DNA from: Streptoalloteichus tenebrarius
GTDB taxonomy: Bacteria > Actinomycetota > Actinomycetes > Mycobacteriales > Pseudonocardiaceae
Direction: 5' to 3'
Length of the DNA: 64,000 nt
Assembly (NCBI RefSeq): GCF_024171885.1
Contig: NZ_JAMTCP010000001.1
Location: 124,001-188,000, forward strand
Part shown: piece after piece, positions 30,226 to 43,735 of the stretch
Position numbering within the stretch: the first letter of the stretch is position 1
Layout: each line of letters starts with the position of its first letter
Notes under the pieces: model-generated
Database searches by the model: none
What the model saw: only the letters and a program-made list of their open reading frames with translations
What the model was told of the DNA's origin: nothing
Translations under genes and position numbers: made by a program

Positions 30226-30562
30226 GGCCTCACTCCGAGCGCGGGGGCGACTGTCGACGGGATTCTGGGGCGGGTCCGCGGGACCGACAAGGTTCTTGAT
30301 TTCTGCGGAAAAGCCGCAGGTCGACCACTGGCGTCCTGACTCTCGTCGTGGACAGCGCCCACGCGAGGGTGTTCTACTCGGGGAGTCGTTTCGTCCCGGC
30401 TGCTCGCCGCAGCCGCCGGTGAGTCAACCGGTCGCCGGACACCGTTTCCGTTGATCTCTCCCGATTCGGGGACAGCGCCCTGTCGTGTCCACTGTGGACG
30501 CTCGGGGCGTCGCGTCCGGCGCGCGGTGGCTCCAAGCCCGTTTCCTCCTACCTAAGGTGCTT
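30226..30562. promoter_or_regulatory. Divergent promoter region, glycosyltransferase / mppP
   Basis: This non-coding gap must hold promoters for both the glycosyltransferase (-) and mppP (+). An exact 11-bp direct repeat GGACAGCGCCC occurs at 30350-30360 and 30470-30480, exactly 120 bp apart, a possible regulator site. A copy of the recurrent palindrome TCCACTGTGGA is at 30488-30498. A small hairpin (CTGCGG/CCGCAG) lies near 30303-30318. I do not see a convincing -35/-10 pair. Confidence 0.5.
30488..30498. repeat. Iterated palindrome TCCAC(T/A)GTGGA (type site)
   Basis: An odd palindrome, TCCACTGTGGA or its complement TCCACAGTGGA. Exact copies begin at 5151, 8685, 12827, 16418, 17696, 20534, 29418, 30488, 32713, 37627 and 46549. 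Many one- or two-mismatch relatives exist, for example at 19886, 22031, 24548, 28936, 43630, 53917, 59463, 63263 and 63669. In the NRPS genes it is read TCC-ACT-GTG-GAC (Ser-Thr-Val-Asp), using ACT where ACC is normal. Confidence 0.85.
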
Positions 30563-31723
30563 GTGATCGGAATGCAGGACACGCAGACGAGCCCGGTGCT
30601 CGCCGCCACCACCCCCGGCAACCTCACGCAGTTCGAGTACCTGGCGCTCAACAGCCCGCTCAACCTCTCGGACGGCCACGCGCGCCAGCCCCTCACCCCC
30701 GGCCAGAGCAGGGTCGTCGACGAGCTGCCCGAGCTGTGGGCCGACGCGGTGAAGCGGCCGGTCGAGGAGATCGAGCGGCAGGCGTGCCGCACCTACTTCG
30801 AGATGCTCGGCCAGCACTCCTACCCCGCCGACGACGGCCGGGTGCTGAGCTGCTACTCCTCGTCGGTGGCGATGGAGATCTTCGCCCGCTCGTTGGCCAC
30901 CGCGGCCGACGCGATCGCGCTCGTGCACCCCACCTTCGACAACATCCCCGACATCCTGCGCGGCGTCGGGCTGCGGCTGGTGCCGCTGGAGGAGGACGTC
31001 CTCCACGGCGGGGACCTGCCGGTCGAGCTGCTCCGCTCCGTGGGCTCCGTCTTCGTGACCACGCCGAACAACCCCACCGGCCGGGTGCTGTCCGAGGAGC
31101 GGCTGCGCGCCCTGGCCGCGCAGTGCGCCGAGCACGACGTCGTGCTCACCCTCGACACGTCCTTCCGGGGCTTCGACACCCGCGCGCACTACGACCACTA
31201 CGCGGTGCTGGAGGCCAGCGGCTGCCGCTGGGTCGTCATCGAGGACACCGGCAAGCTGTGGCCCACCCTGGAACTGAAGATCGGCTTCCTCGTGTCGTCC
31301 ACCAACGTCGGGCTGCCGCTGGCCAAGATCTACTCGGACATCCTGCTCGGCGTGTCGCCACTGGTGCTGTCGATGGTGCGGCGCTTCGCCGAGGACGGCA
31401 TCGGCGGCGGGCTGGTCGAGCTGCACCGCTTCATCGCGGGCAACCGCGCCATCCTGCGTGACCGGCTGGCCGACGTGCCGGGGGTGACCTTCACCGACCT
31501 GGACAGCCGGGTCAGCGTCGAGCGCGTGCACCTCGGCGAGCGGCTCGGCCTCGACGTGTGGTCGGCGCTGCGGGAGCACAACGTGTTCGCGCTGCCCTGC
31601 CAGCAGTTCCACTGGGCGCGGCCGGAGGAGGGGGCGCACTCGCTGCGCGTCGCCCTGTCCCGGTCGCCCTCCGCGGTGGCCCAGGCGGCGGAGGCCCTCC
31701 GGTCGGTGCTGCTCGCCCGGTGA
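30563..31723 (+). CDS. mppP: MppP-like PLP-dependent L-arginine oxidase/hydroxylase
   Basis: About 386 residues, fold-type I PLP enzyme. Its sequence tracks MppP of enduracididine pathways closely: NLTQFEYLALNSPLN, the DGHARQ motif (His39, matching the catalytic N-terminal His region of MppP), CYSSSVAMEI, VHPTFDNIPD, TTPNNPTGRV, LDTSFRGFD and the PLP lysine Lys231 in EDTGKLWPT. MppP uses PLP and O2 to turn L-arginine into 4-hydroxy-2-ketoarginine, the first step to L-enduracididine. GTG 30563 is preceded by AAGG; ATG 30572 and an upstream GTG at 30485 are alternatives. The stop overlaps the start of mppQ (TGATG). This is the best-recognised enzyme of the cluster and fixes the pathway. Confidence 0.95.
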   Translation: MIGMQDTQTSPVLAATTPGNLTQFEYLALNSPLNLSDGHARQPLTPGQSRVVDELPELWADAVKRPVEEIERQACRTYFEMLGQHSYPADDGRVLSCYSSSVAMEIFARSLATAADAIALVHPTFDNIPDILRGVGLRLVPLEEDVLHGGDLPVELLRSVGSVFVTTPNNPTGRVLSEERLRALAAQCAEHDVVLTLDTSFRGFDTRAHYDHYAVLEASGCRWVVIEDTGKLWPTLELKIGFLVSSTNVGLPLAKIYSDILLGVSPLVLSMVRRFAEDGIGGGLVELHRFIAGNRAILRDRLADVPGVTFTDLDSRVSVERVHLGERLGLDVWSALREHNVFALPCQQFHWARPEEGAHSLRVALSRSPSAVAQAAEALRSVLLAR

Positions 31724-32973
31724 TGGCCGGACCCCTCTCCCACGCGCGCGCGTGGCGGCCGGGGGTGGTCCAACAGGTGTGCCCGGACGGGGTCCTCGAC
31801 CTCGGTCCGGGCTACCTGGCCCCCGGGCTGCTGCCCGCCGGCCTGCTCGCCGAGGCCTACCACGGCGCGTTCGCCGAGTTCGGGGCCGCCGCGCTGGCCT
31901 ACGGCGACGACCGGGGAGCCGAGCCATTCCGCGCGGCCGTGGCCGACCGGGTGGCCCGCGCCGAAGGCAGCGCGTGCGGCCCGGAGCACGTGTTCGTCAC
32001 CGCGGGCACCTCGCACGCGCTGTACCTGCTGGCGCGGACGTTCGCCGAGCCCGGCGACGTCGTGCTCGTCGAGCAGTACGGCTACGACCTGGGGCGACGC
32101 CTGCTGCGCGACTGCGGGCTGCGTCCGTTCCCGGTGGCGATGGATGCCCACGGCGTCGACCCCGGGGCGTTCGAGGAGGCGGTGACCACCGTCCGCGCCC
32201 AGGGGCGCCGGGTGGCGTTCGCCTGCCTCGTGCCCACCTTCCACAACCCGACCGGGCTGGTCATGCCCGAGGCGCGACGCCGTGACCTGCTCGCGGTCGC
32301 CCGTCGCCTCGACGTGCTGCTCGTGGAGGACGACGCCTACGCGGAACTGGACCTCGACGGGCGGACGCCGCCCCGCTCGCTGGCGGGACTCGCCGAGCAC
32401 CAGGGCGTCGTCCGGCTCCGCACGTTCTCCAAGACGCTCGCGCCGGGGCTGCGGCTCGGTTACCTGCTCGCCGACCCCTCGGTCGTCACGCGGGTGGCCG
32501 AGCAGGGCGTGTTCGTCAGCGGTGGCTCGGCGAACCACACCACCTCGCTCGCCGTCGCGCACGCCCTGCGCTCCGGCGCCTACGACCGCCACCTGACGTG
32601 GCTGCGCGCCCGGCTGCGCACCAGGCGGGACGCCCTCGCGACCGCGCTGCGGTCCGGGCTGGGGTGCGGGCTGGGGCCCGGCATGGGGGCCGGCATGGGG
32701 TCCGGCGTGGGGTCCACAGTGGACAACGACTTCGCCTGCGACCCGCCGGAGGGCGGCTACTTCCTGTGGGTCCGCGCGTTCGCGCACCCCGAGTCCGCGT
32801 TGCTGGCCGCCGCCGAGGCGGTCGGGGTGCGGGTGGCCGCCGGGTCCCGGTTCGGCTCGGGACCGCACGCGGCCGTGCGCCTCGCCTACAGCTTCACCGA
32901 ACCCGACAAGCTCACGGTCGCGGCCGGACTGCTCGCCGAAGCCTGGCGGTCCGCGTCGACGACTCCCGCGTGA
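31723..32973 (+). CDS. mppQ: MppQ-like PLP aminotransferase
   Basis: A 416-residue class I/II aminotransferase. Visible features are the cofactor-phosphate region TAGTSHALYLLAR, the NPTGLVMP segment, Asp in LLVEDDAYAELD, and PLP lysine Lys237 in RTFSKTLAPGLRLGYL. Between mppP and mppR it takes the place of MppQ, which transaminates 2-ketoenduracididine to L-enduracididine. An unusual Gly/Met run (from GLGCGLGPG, near residue 310) interrupts the C-terminal half and is encoded by short direct repeats around 32655-32710, next to a copy of the TCCACAGTGGA palindrome. Upstream in-frame codons overlap mppP, and ATG 31723 in TGATG is the natural coupled start. Confidence 0.92.
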   Translation: MAGPLSHARAWRPGVVQQVCPDGVLDLGPGYLAPGLLPAGLLAEAYHGAFAEFGAAALAYGDDRGAEPFRAAVADRVARAEGSACGPEHVFVTAGTSHALYLLARTFAEPGDVVLVEQYGYDLGRRLLRDCGLRPFPVAMDAHGVDPGAFEEAVTTVRAQGRRVAFACLVPTFHNPTGLVMPEARRRDLLAVARRLDVLLVEDDAYAELDLDGRTPPRSLAGLAEHQGVVRLRTFSKTLAPGLRLGYLLADPSVVTRVAEQGVFVSGGSANHTTSLAVAHALRSGAYDRHLTWLRARLRTRRDALATALRSGLGCGLGPGMGAGMGSGVGSTVDNDFACDPPEGGYFLWVRAFAHPESALLAAAEAVGVRVAAGSRFGSGPHAAVRLAYSFTEPDKLTVAAGLLAEAWRSASTTPA

Positions 32974-32986
32974 CGAAGGGACGAGC

Positions 32987-33793
32987 ATGACCACGACGGC
33001 CCCCGCCGAGGCGGGCCCGACCGGCTACAGCCTGCCGCTGTCGCCGACCGGCGCCTCCGCCATGCTGACCCCGCCCCCGTGGCACTTCTCCGGCGACGTG
33101 ATCATGGTCGACTACCGCGTCGACCCCGAGGCCGCCGCCCGCTTCCTCCCGCCGGGACTGTCCCTCGGCGCCGACCCCGGCGCGGCGGCGGCGGTCTTCG
33201 CCGAGTGGCAGTGGTGCTCGGAGTCCGGTGAGGAACTCGACGACCCGCAGCGGAGCCAGTTCACCGAGTTCCTCATCCTGCTCGCCTGCGAGTACGAGGG
33301 CGTGCCCATGGCGCGCTGCCCGTACGCGTGGGTCGACAGCCCCGTCCCCATGATGCGGGGATGGGTACAGGGCATGCCCAAGCAGTTCGGCTCGGTCCAC
33401 CAGACCCGGCCGAAGAGCGTCGGGCTGGCCGGCCCGAAGCCCAACGCCCCCGGCCGGCACGCCGGCACCCTGTCGGTCCACGGCCGGCGCGTCGCCGAGA
33501 TGGCCGTGCGCGCCGAACGCCGGATCGAGCAGCCCCCGTTGCTGCACACGGTTCCGTTGGTGCACACGCGCGTGTTCCCCACCTGGACCTCGTCGGCCCC
33601 ACCCGTGGCCGAACTCGTCTCCTCCGAGGTGACCGGAGTTGAGTTCGGCGAGATCTGGGCCGGTGGCGCTGAGCTGCGGTTCCCGTCCCCGCTCGACGAC
33701 GACTTCGCCGGCCTCGCCCCGGTGGAGATCGGCCAGGGCTACGTCTTCGCCTACGCCGAAACCCTGTGCGGGGGCAGGCTCCTCCAGGCCTGA
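32987..33793 (+). CDS. mppR: MppR-like acetoacetate-decarboxylase-fold cyclase
   Basis: A 268-residue protein of the acetoacetate decarboxylase-like superfamily. The Schiff-base lysine is Lys132 in VQGMPKQFGS, within the conserved strand pair that also holds MARCPYAWVDSP. In enduracididine pathways MppR condenses and cyclizes the 4-hydroxy-2-ketoarginine made by MppP into 2-ketoenduracididine, which MppQ then aminates. The gene follows mppQ by 13 bp with the RBS AAGGGA and is followed by a strong terminator, so P-Q-R is one transcription unit. Acetoacetate decarboxylase proper is unlikely given the neighbours. Confidence 0.93.
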   Translation: MTTTAPAEAGPTGYSLPLSPTGASAMLTPPPWHFSGDVIMVDYRVDPEAAARFLPPGLSLGADPGAAAAVFAEWQWCSESGEELDDPQRSQFTEFLILLACEYEGVPMARCPYAWVDSPVPMMRGWVQGMPKQFGSVHQTRPKSVGLAGPKPNAPGRHAGTLSVHGRRVAEMAVRAERRIEQPPLLHTVPLVHTRVFPTWTSSAPPVAELVSSEVTGVEFGEIWAGGAELRFPSPLDDDFAGLAPVEIGQGYVFAYAETLCGGRLLQA

Positions 33794-33805
33794 CCGGATT
33801 CTTTT

Positions 33806-33848
33806 GGCCCGCGCGGACACCCTGGGCCTGTGGGTGTCCGCGCGGGCC
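33806..33848 (+). terminator. Terminator after mppR
   Basis: A perfect 17-bp stem (arms 33806-33822 and 33832-33848, GGCCCGCGCGGACACCC) with a 9-nt loop, 12 bp after the mppR stop and followed by TTCGGGTTTCC. It marks the end of the recognisable peptide cluster. The following 33849-34018 holds no gene I can support. Confidence 0.9.
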
Positions 33849-34018
33849 TTCGGGTTTCCAGGGGGCTGGTCGGAAACCCGGGCCGGAGCGTGATGGGGGT
33901 CAGCTCCGCCACCAAGTCAACCAGCGGGGGACACCCGGGACAGTAGTGCGGAGTGGACGATCCGACTCCACGAGGCTTTTCCGACGAACGGGTGACAACG
34001 AAAGGCGATCCCCCGACC

Positions 34019-34100
34019 ACCGCTCCTCGATGGAGTACCGCTCCTCGATGGAGCACCGCTTCTCCATGGGGCACCGCTTCTCCATGGGACACCGCCCCTA
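34019..34100. repeat. 18-bp tandem repeat, about 4.5 copies
   Basis: Units ACCGCTCCTCGATGGAGT start at 34019, 34037, 34055 and 34073, with a partial fifth at 34091. Copies 3 and 4 differ from 1 and 2 at several positions (CTTCTCCATGGGG form). Each unit can fold on itself. The IS481-family element begins immediately after the last partial copy. Open frames here on both strands are made of six-residue repeats and are not supported as genes. Confidence 0.85.
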
Positions 34101-35094
34101 GGTGTACTGACCTGAGAGGTGGGGAACGCGGCTGGCGGGTGGTTGGCCTGCGAGTGCGGTGTGGCCGCGGTGGTGATGGTCGGTGTGCGGCCACCGCGGC
34201 GGCTCGGCTCGTCGTTCGGTCTTGGTGCGGTAGGGGCGGGCGTAGGCCCATTCGTCGAGCAGGGTGCGGGTTGCGGCGTTCGACCTTGCCGTTGGTCTGT
34301 GGCCGGTAGGGGCGGGTGCGTTGGTGGCTGATGCCGGCGGTGGTCAGGGTGTCGCGCCAGAGCTGGGACTTGTAGCACGCGCCGTTGTCGGTGAGTACCC
34401 GTTCGACGGTGATGCCGTTGGTGGTGACGACGTTCTGGGCTGGTTGCCGGAACGCGACCGCGGTTTGCTTCTTCTCGTCGGGCGGGATGTCGCTGGGGGG
34501 CGAGCCGGGAGTGGTCGTCCACGACGGTTGTGCGGGTCGGTGTGGCCGAGGTGGCTGTTGCCGTTGCGGTCGTGGGTCTTGCCCGGTGTGTGGGTGCGGT
34601 GACGCGTGCTGGCCTGGCGGCTGGTGACCCGACGCGGCCGTCGGGGATGGTGCCGAGTGTGGTGATGTCGACGGGCACCAGCTCACCGGGCCTCGCCCGT
34701 TCGGAGCGGCGCACCGGTTGCGTGGTGGCCCGATCGAGATAGGCCAGCCGGGCCAGGCCGAACCGGGCCAGCACACGATGCACGGTGGAGGGCGCCAGGT
34801 GCAGCGGGAACGCGATGCGGGCCGGCCCTCCATCGCCGTGCCAGGCGAACCGTGATGATCCGCCGATTCGCTGCGGGTCGGGATCCGGCCCCGGACTCGT
34901 GTGCGGACGAGACGATCGGTCGGCCACGCCCGGCTCACCCTCGTCCCGGTAGCGGTCGGCCCAGCGTTTCACGGTGCTGACTCCAGACCTGGAACCGTTC
35001 CGCGGCCCGCCGCAGCGGCCAACCCCTCGTCCACGACACAGCGGGCCAGGCGCAGCCTGCCCAGCGGAGTCAGTGGTGTGTGAGCGTGGGTCAC
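34098..35094 (-). pseudogene. IS481-family transposase, frameshifted
   Basis: Fragments in different - strand frames line up with one IS481-type DDE transposase: THAHTPLTPLGRLRLARC at the N-terminus, a helix-turn-helix (VSTVKRWADRYRDEGEPGVA), the start of the catalytic core (RARPGELVPVDI), then VLTDNGACYKSQLWRD and RTRPYRPQTNGKVER near the C-terminus, and GQPPASRVPHLSGQYT at the end. At least two frameshifts occur near 35000 and more in the middle. The presumed stop TAG lies in the target duplication. No functional enzyme can be made. Confidence 0.85.
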
Positions 35095-35212
35095 GAGGGG
35101 TTTGCGTTGGTTGGTGTCGACGTCGCGATCCACACCGAACCCGGAGGCCCTCCCTCATTCCACGATCATCCGATGACGTGTCGAACCGTTCGCAACCTCA
35201 GTGGTCAGTACA
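34103..35212 (-). mobile_element. IS481-family insertion sequence (decayed)
   Basis: A 1110-bp element bounded by inverted ends TGTACTGACC (34103-34112 and, inverted, 35203-35212) and a 6-bp direct duplication CCTAGG at 34097-34102 and 35213-35218. IS481-type elements are known for CTAG-centred targets with 6-bp duplications, so ends and target both fit. The single transposase reads on the - strand and is broken. The intact ends and duplication suggest recent insertion relative to the surrounding remnants, although the transposase is already inactive. Confidence 0.88.
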
Positions 35213-35261
35213 CCTAGGGCGAGTCCTCAAAGCTGGTGTGGTTGATCGGCTTTGATCCCGC

Positions 35262-35782
35262 ATGGTGGTGCGCAGGCACGAGTTGACCGACGAGCAATGA
35301 CAGGCATCGAACCCTGCTGCCCGCCTTCGGCGCGAAGGGACGCCCCCGGGGAGACGAGGCGTCGCGTGATCAACGGGACGCCATTCCCAGCCAAGACAGG
35401 TGTGGCATGGCGTGACCTGACGGAACGGCACGGGCCGTGGAAGAGGTGTCGACAACCGGTTCTGGCGGTGGTCACGCACCGGAACCCTGACCACCCGTGG
35501 TGTCACGGGTGCGGGTACCCGCCGAGGCGATCAACGAACCCGCCCCGAAGGTGGCGGTCGATTCCAGCACCGTGCGACACGCACCAGCACGCCCCCGGGC
35601 GCCCGCCGCAGCACGGCGTCTCACACAGGGGGAGGGCGGATCGTGCGGCGGGCACCGTGAGCCATCTGATCATGCCCTCGGTCGCTCCCGCGGTGGGAGC
35701 CACCACCACGATCCATCTCGCCCGCGACGGCCATGGCCGACCTCTGTCAGTGGTGTTGACCGGTGGCCCGACTGCGTCGTGA
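35262..35782 (+). pseudogene. IS5-family-like transposase remnant
   Basis: MVVRRHELTDEQ at 35262 stops after 12 codons, but neighbouring frames continue the same protein: IEPCCPPSARRD, RRVINGTPFPAKTGVAWRDL, ERHGPWK, PAPKVAVDSSTVRHAP and TIHLARDGHGRPLSVVLTGG. These are signatures of the IS5-group DDE transposases of actinomycetes. Several frameshifts are present and everything after the GRPLSVVLT motif is missing. The element is a truncated relic whose left end lies beside the IS481 insertion at 35218. Confidence 0.75.
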
Positions 35783-35866
35783 CTGCCTTGGTGGGCTGGA
35801 GCTTGTTGGTCTGCGCGACTGGGTTCGTGATCCGTCAGACACGCCCTCGGCTGGCGGTGTCGGCCC

Positions 35867-38308
35867 TCAGGTCAGTTGGATGCCGACCACGCAGGTGTCG
35901 TCGTCGGTGTCGGACGGGCTGTGCGTGAGCAGGTGGTCGAGGAGTTCCTCCAGGGGAACGGCGGACGCGGCGGCGGTGGCGCGCAGCCATTCGAGGCAGT
36001 CGTCGAGGGGGAGGTCCCGGCGCTCGACCAGACCGTCGGTGTAGAGCAGCAGGACGTCGTCGTGTTCGAGCTGGATCTCGCCCTCCTCGTACTCCACCTG
36101 GGAGCACACGCCCAACATCACACCCGACAACATGCGCAGGTTCGTGGCTTGGCGGCCGCGCACCAGCACCGGCGGCAGGTGCCCGGCGCGCGCCCAGCGC
36201 AGCACCCGGGTCTGCGGGTCGTACAGGGCGCAGATCGCGGTGGCGAGGATGTTGTCGTTGAGGTGGTGGGCCACCAGGTTGAGCCAGCTCAGGAGCTGAC
36301 CGGGGCTCGCCCCGGTCACCGCGAGGCCGCGCAGGGCGTTGCGCAGCACCACCATCCGCGTGGCGCCCTCCAGTCCGTGCCCGGTGATGTCGCCCACCGA
36401 GACCAGGATCTGCTTGGACGGCAGGACGACGGCGTCGTACCAGTCCCCGCCCACGAGGTGCTCCTGCTCGGCCGGCCGGTAGCGGACGGCGACGCGCAGG
36501 TCGAAGGCGTCGATGGGCGGCTGCGCCGGCGGCATGATCGCCTGCTGGAGCTGGAGCGCGAGCCGGTTCTGCTCGGCGACCCGCTGCTCGGTGTGCGCGA
36601 GCTGGTCCCTGGTGGCCGACAGGGCGACCTCGGTCCAGTGCTGGGCGGAGATGTCCTGGTACGCGCCGCGAACGGCCATCAGGTCCCCGTCGCTGTCCAG
36701 GACCGGTTCGGCGATGACCCGCATGTGCCGGGTGACCCCGTCGGACCGTCGCAACCGGAAGGTCGTGGCGGCGGGGCGCCCGTGGTGCAGCACCGTGCGC
36801 AGGAACCTGTTGATGGGCACCGCGTCGTCGCTGTGGGCGTGGGCGGACAACCGGCTCAGCGGGACGGGGTCGGCGGTGGGCTCCAGCCCGTAGAGGGCGA
36901 AGAGCTGGTCGTTCCAGGTGATCTCGCCGGTGACGGTGTTCTCCTCGAACCCGCCGACGCGGCCCAGGCGCTGGGCGTGCTGGAGCAGGTTGGCCAGCCG
37001 GGCCGCCTCGTCCTCCACCCGCCAGACCAGCAGCACGTTGTCGCCGTGCCGGTTGACGCTGACCCGCGCGACCACGGTCAACGGTACCTCGTCGACCAGG
37101 GTGAGCAGGGGCATCCGCTCGGCATGGAACGCCTCCCCGGTCGCGTACACGCGCTCGACCTTGTCGAAGAGCTGGCCGGGCGTCGCGGCCGAGGGGTACG
37201 CCTCCAGCAGCAGCGCGCCCAGCACGGCCCCGCGCGGACGGCCGGAGAGGTCCACGAAGTGGCGGTTGACGTGGTGGACCCGGAAGTCCACGAGACCGCC
37301 GCCGGCGTCGCGGTGCGGTCGCAGCACCAGGGCGGGGTCGAAGAGCCCGTCGGCGAGGTTGACCAGCTCGGCGAGCGACTGGTCGTCGCCGGGAGAGCCC
37401 GCCGCCACGGCGGGCGTCCCGGTCTCCAGGGTGTGCGCGCAGAGTTCGGCCAACGCCTCGATCTGCCGCTGGATCGCGGGAGGCTGCGGGGGCGTCGCCT
37501 GCGGCCAGCAGATCTCCAGCGCGCCCAGGATGCGTCCGCCCGCCTCGGCGGGGACGACCACCCGTCCTCCGGTCGGCAGCGTGAGGTGCCCGATCGACGG
37601 CAGCCCCGACCGGGACAGGTCCTCGATCCACAGTGGACCCCGGTCGGTGAGGGCCCTGCGCGCCGGGGTGGCCACACCGGGCGGCACGTAGTGCCACCGC
37701 CGGGCCTCCTCGTCGGTGAAGCCGGCGAACCCGGCCAGCGACAGCGAGGAGTCCACCCCCGCCGACCACACGGCCACCGCCACCGCGCCCAGCGGCTCCA
37801 GGGCGTGGTCCAACAGCGACTGGGCGACGCGCTGCGTGTCGTTCGCGGCCAGGACCGCGCTCTCCGCGGTGCGCAACCGCAGCGCGGGCGAGGGCTCGGC
37901 GGGGCCGTCCCGCTCCCCGTCCTGGCCTCCGTCGACCTGGTCTCCGCCCTGGCCGGAGTGGGCCAGGAACTCCCCGACGGCCTCGGTGAGCCGGTCCTGC
38001 GCGGCCTGGCTGACCAGCTCGGCGGCCAGTTCGAGTTCGATCAGGCCCGCCCTGGCCGCCAGGTCGCTCAACTGTTGCGCCGCCTGCGCGGGTCCGCACC
38101 GCAGCCGCTCGACCAGGACGCCCTTGGCCAGCTCGATCAGCGCCCTTCCCTCGGCCTCGGCGTTCGCCCTCCGCACCTCGTCGCGCAGCCGCTCCACCGT
38201 GGCCGCCAGCCGGTTCCATCCGTGGGGAGATCGCTCGTCGTCGGGAGGGGCGGACGGACGCCGCCCGTCGTCCCGCGCGGGTTCGGCGGGATGCGCAGGG
38301 TCGACCAC
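35867..38308 (-). CDS. ANTAR-GAF-PAS-SpoIIE (PP2C-type) phosphatase
   Basis: An 813-residue cytoplasmic regulator. Residues 40-100 resemble an ANTAR RNA-binding domain (LIELAKGVLVERLRCGPAQAAQQL). GAF-like (about 150-300) and two PAS-like domains (about 310-430 and 440-570, the second with TGEITWNDQLFALYG and the PAC-like VRGAYQDISAQ) follow, then a SpoIIE/PP2C phosphatase domain (about 590-813) with metal-binding Asp residues in GGDWYDAV and VSVGDITGHGLEGA and a C-terminal DDDTC. Such proteins dephosphorylate anti-sigma-factor antagonists. No anti-sigma or antagonist gene is nearby. GTG 38308 has GAGGAGGAG in front. It lies 43 bp after the hybrid kinase gene and is probably co-transcribed with it. 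Confidence 0.9.
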   Translation of the reverse strand: MVDPAHPAEPARDDGRRPSAPPDDERSPHGWNRLAATVERLRDEVRRANAEAEGRALIELAKGVLVERLRCGPAQAAQQLSDLAARAGLIELELAAELVSQAAQDRLTEAVGEFLAHSGQGGDQVDGGQDGERDGPAEPSPALRLRTAESAVLAANDTQRVAQSLLDHALEPLGAVAVAVWSAGVDSSLSLAGFAGFTDEEARRWHYVPPGVATPARRALTDRGPLWIEDLSRSGLPSIGHLTLPTGGRVVVPAEAGGRILGALEICWPQATPPQPPAIQRQIEALAELCAHTLETGTPAVAAGSPGDDQSLAELVNLADGLFDPALVLRPHRDAGGGLVDFRVHHVNRHFVDLSGRPRGAVLGALLLEAYPSAATPGQLFDKVERVYATGEAFHAERMPLLTLVDEVPLTVVARVSVNRHGDNVLLVWRVEDEAARLANLLQHAQRLGRVGGFEENTVTGEITWNDQLFALYGLEPTADPVPLSRLSAHAHSDDAVPINRFLRTVLHHGRPAATTFRLRRSDGVTRHMRVIAEPVLDSDGDLMAVRGAYQDISAQHWTEVALSATRDQLAHTEQRVAEQNRLALQLQQAIMPPAQPPIDAFDLRVAVRYRPAEQEHLVGGDWYDAVVLPSKQILVSVGDITGHGLEGATRMVVLRNALRGLAVTGASPGQLLSWLNLVAHHLNDNILATAICALYDPQTRVLRWARAGHLPPVLVRGRQATNLRMLSGVMLGVCSQVEYEEGEIQLEHDDVLLLYTDGLVERRDLPLDDCLEWLRATAAASAVPLEELLDHLLTHSPSDTDDDTCVVGIQLT

Positions 38309-38351
38309 GGGTGCTCCTCCTCAGTCGTCGGTCGTGCCGATACCGAGGGGG

Positions 38352-42656
<4,305 letters not shown>

Positions 42657-42907
42657 CTCGTTCTGCTGGAGTCACCGCAAACCCGGACAGGTGCCACCCG
42701 TCCGGGCGTGCCGTCGCCGCACCGCGCTCACGTTACACAGCGCGGACGAGTCACCCGTGCGTCGCCGGCCACCGCCCGTGACCGATTCACTACGGAGAAG
42801 ACAAAACGGTCGCGCGCTCGCGCGTCACCACCGGCCGCGTCACGCCTCCCAGTCTGGGCCCACCCGCGTCGTGATCGCTCCTCGCGGTCGGAACGCCGGG
42901 GCCGGCC

Positions 42908-43456
42908 TCACCTGTTCACGAACGCCACGACCGCGTCGAGCGCGGGCGCGTAGCCGTCGGTGGTGTCGACCTCGATCGCCGGCGCGTCGACACTCACCCG
43001 CCGGAACGCGCGGTGCGCCTTCACGTGCGGGTCGGCGTCCTCCGGTCGCGGGTCGGCGTGGACCTGTCGGAGCGGGTCGTCCGCACGACGCCGCAGCACC
43101 CGGGCCAGGGCGATCTCCGCGTCGACCACGCAGTGCACGACCCGGACGCGGGCGAGGTGGAGCAGGGGCTCCAGGCCGGGCCGCCACAGCCGGTCCTGGA
43201 AGGCGGCCTCCGCCACCGTGGTGACGCCGGCCCGCAGCAGCGTCCCGATCACGGAGAAGAAGACGGGCAACGTCCGGAGGCTCAGCTCGTCGCTCTCGCT
43301 CGGCGTGAAGCCGGGGGTGGCGTGGGCCATGCCCTCCTTGATCTCGTCCCGGCACACGGCGGGGCAGCCGATCACCCGGGCGAGCGTGCGGGCGAGCGTG
43401 GTCTTGCCCGATCCGGGCGGGCCGCTGACGACGACGAGCGTCGGAAGGTGGCGCAT
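42908..43456 (-). CDS. P-loop nucleotide kinase-like protein (AAA_33 type)
   Basis: About 182 residues. It opens with a beta strand and Walker A motif ([18 protein letters not shown]), followed by CRDEIKEGM, where the Asp-Glu pair may bind substrate. The arrangement matches small AAA_33/zeta-toxin-like kinases that phosphorylate small molecules or act as ATPases of unknown target. A conserved [10 protein letters not shown] segment lies mid-protein. I prefer ATG 43456; ATG 43498 would add 14 residues before the P-loop strand. The gene is divergent from the small gene at 43736, and 42657-42907 upstream of the hybrid kinase holds no gene. Confidence 0.78.
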   Translation of the reverse strand: MRHLPTLVVVSGPPGSGKTTLARTLARVIGCPAVCRDEIKEGMAHATPGFTPSESDELSLRTLPVFFSVIGTLLRAGVTTVAEAAFQDRLWRPGLEPLLHLARVRVVHCVVDAEIALARVLRRRADDPLRQVHADPRPEDADPHVKAHRAFRRVSVDAPAIEVDTTDGYAPALDAVVAFVNR

Positions 43457-43735
43457 GGCCACAGCTTTGCGGAGCCGGATCGGGGAGATCGTCCGCATCT
43501 CCTGGCCGTCCCGTTGTCTGCTCGGCGCGCGCGGCCTCGGTGCGCGCCGGGTTCGCTGGCGGGTTCTTCTTGCTTACCGGTGCTTCTTGCGTTCCCGATC
43601 GGGGGGTGTCGGCTGACGGCGAATATCTGTCCATAGTGGACTTCCGGTGCCGTTCCCGTTCGTGCGGGTGAGAACCCCGGCGTCCCCGTCGAACCCCGTT
43701 GGCCGGGACCGGAGCCGATGGCAAGATCATGTTCC

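Noticed and set aside
34019-34100. Short direct repeats resembling a CRISPR array
   Set aside because: The units are contiguous with no spacers, and no cas genes are present. It is a minisatellite.
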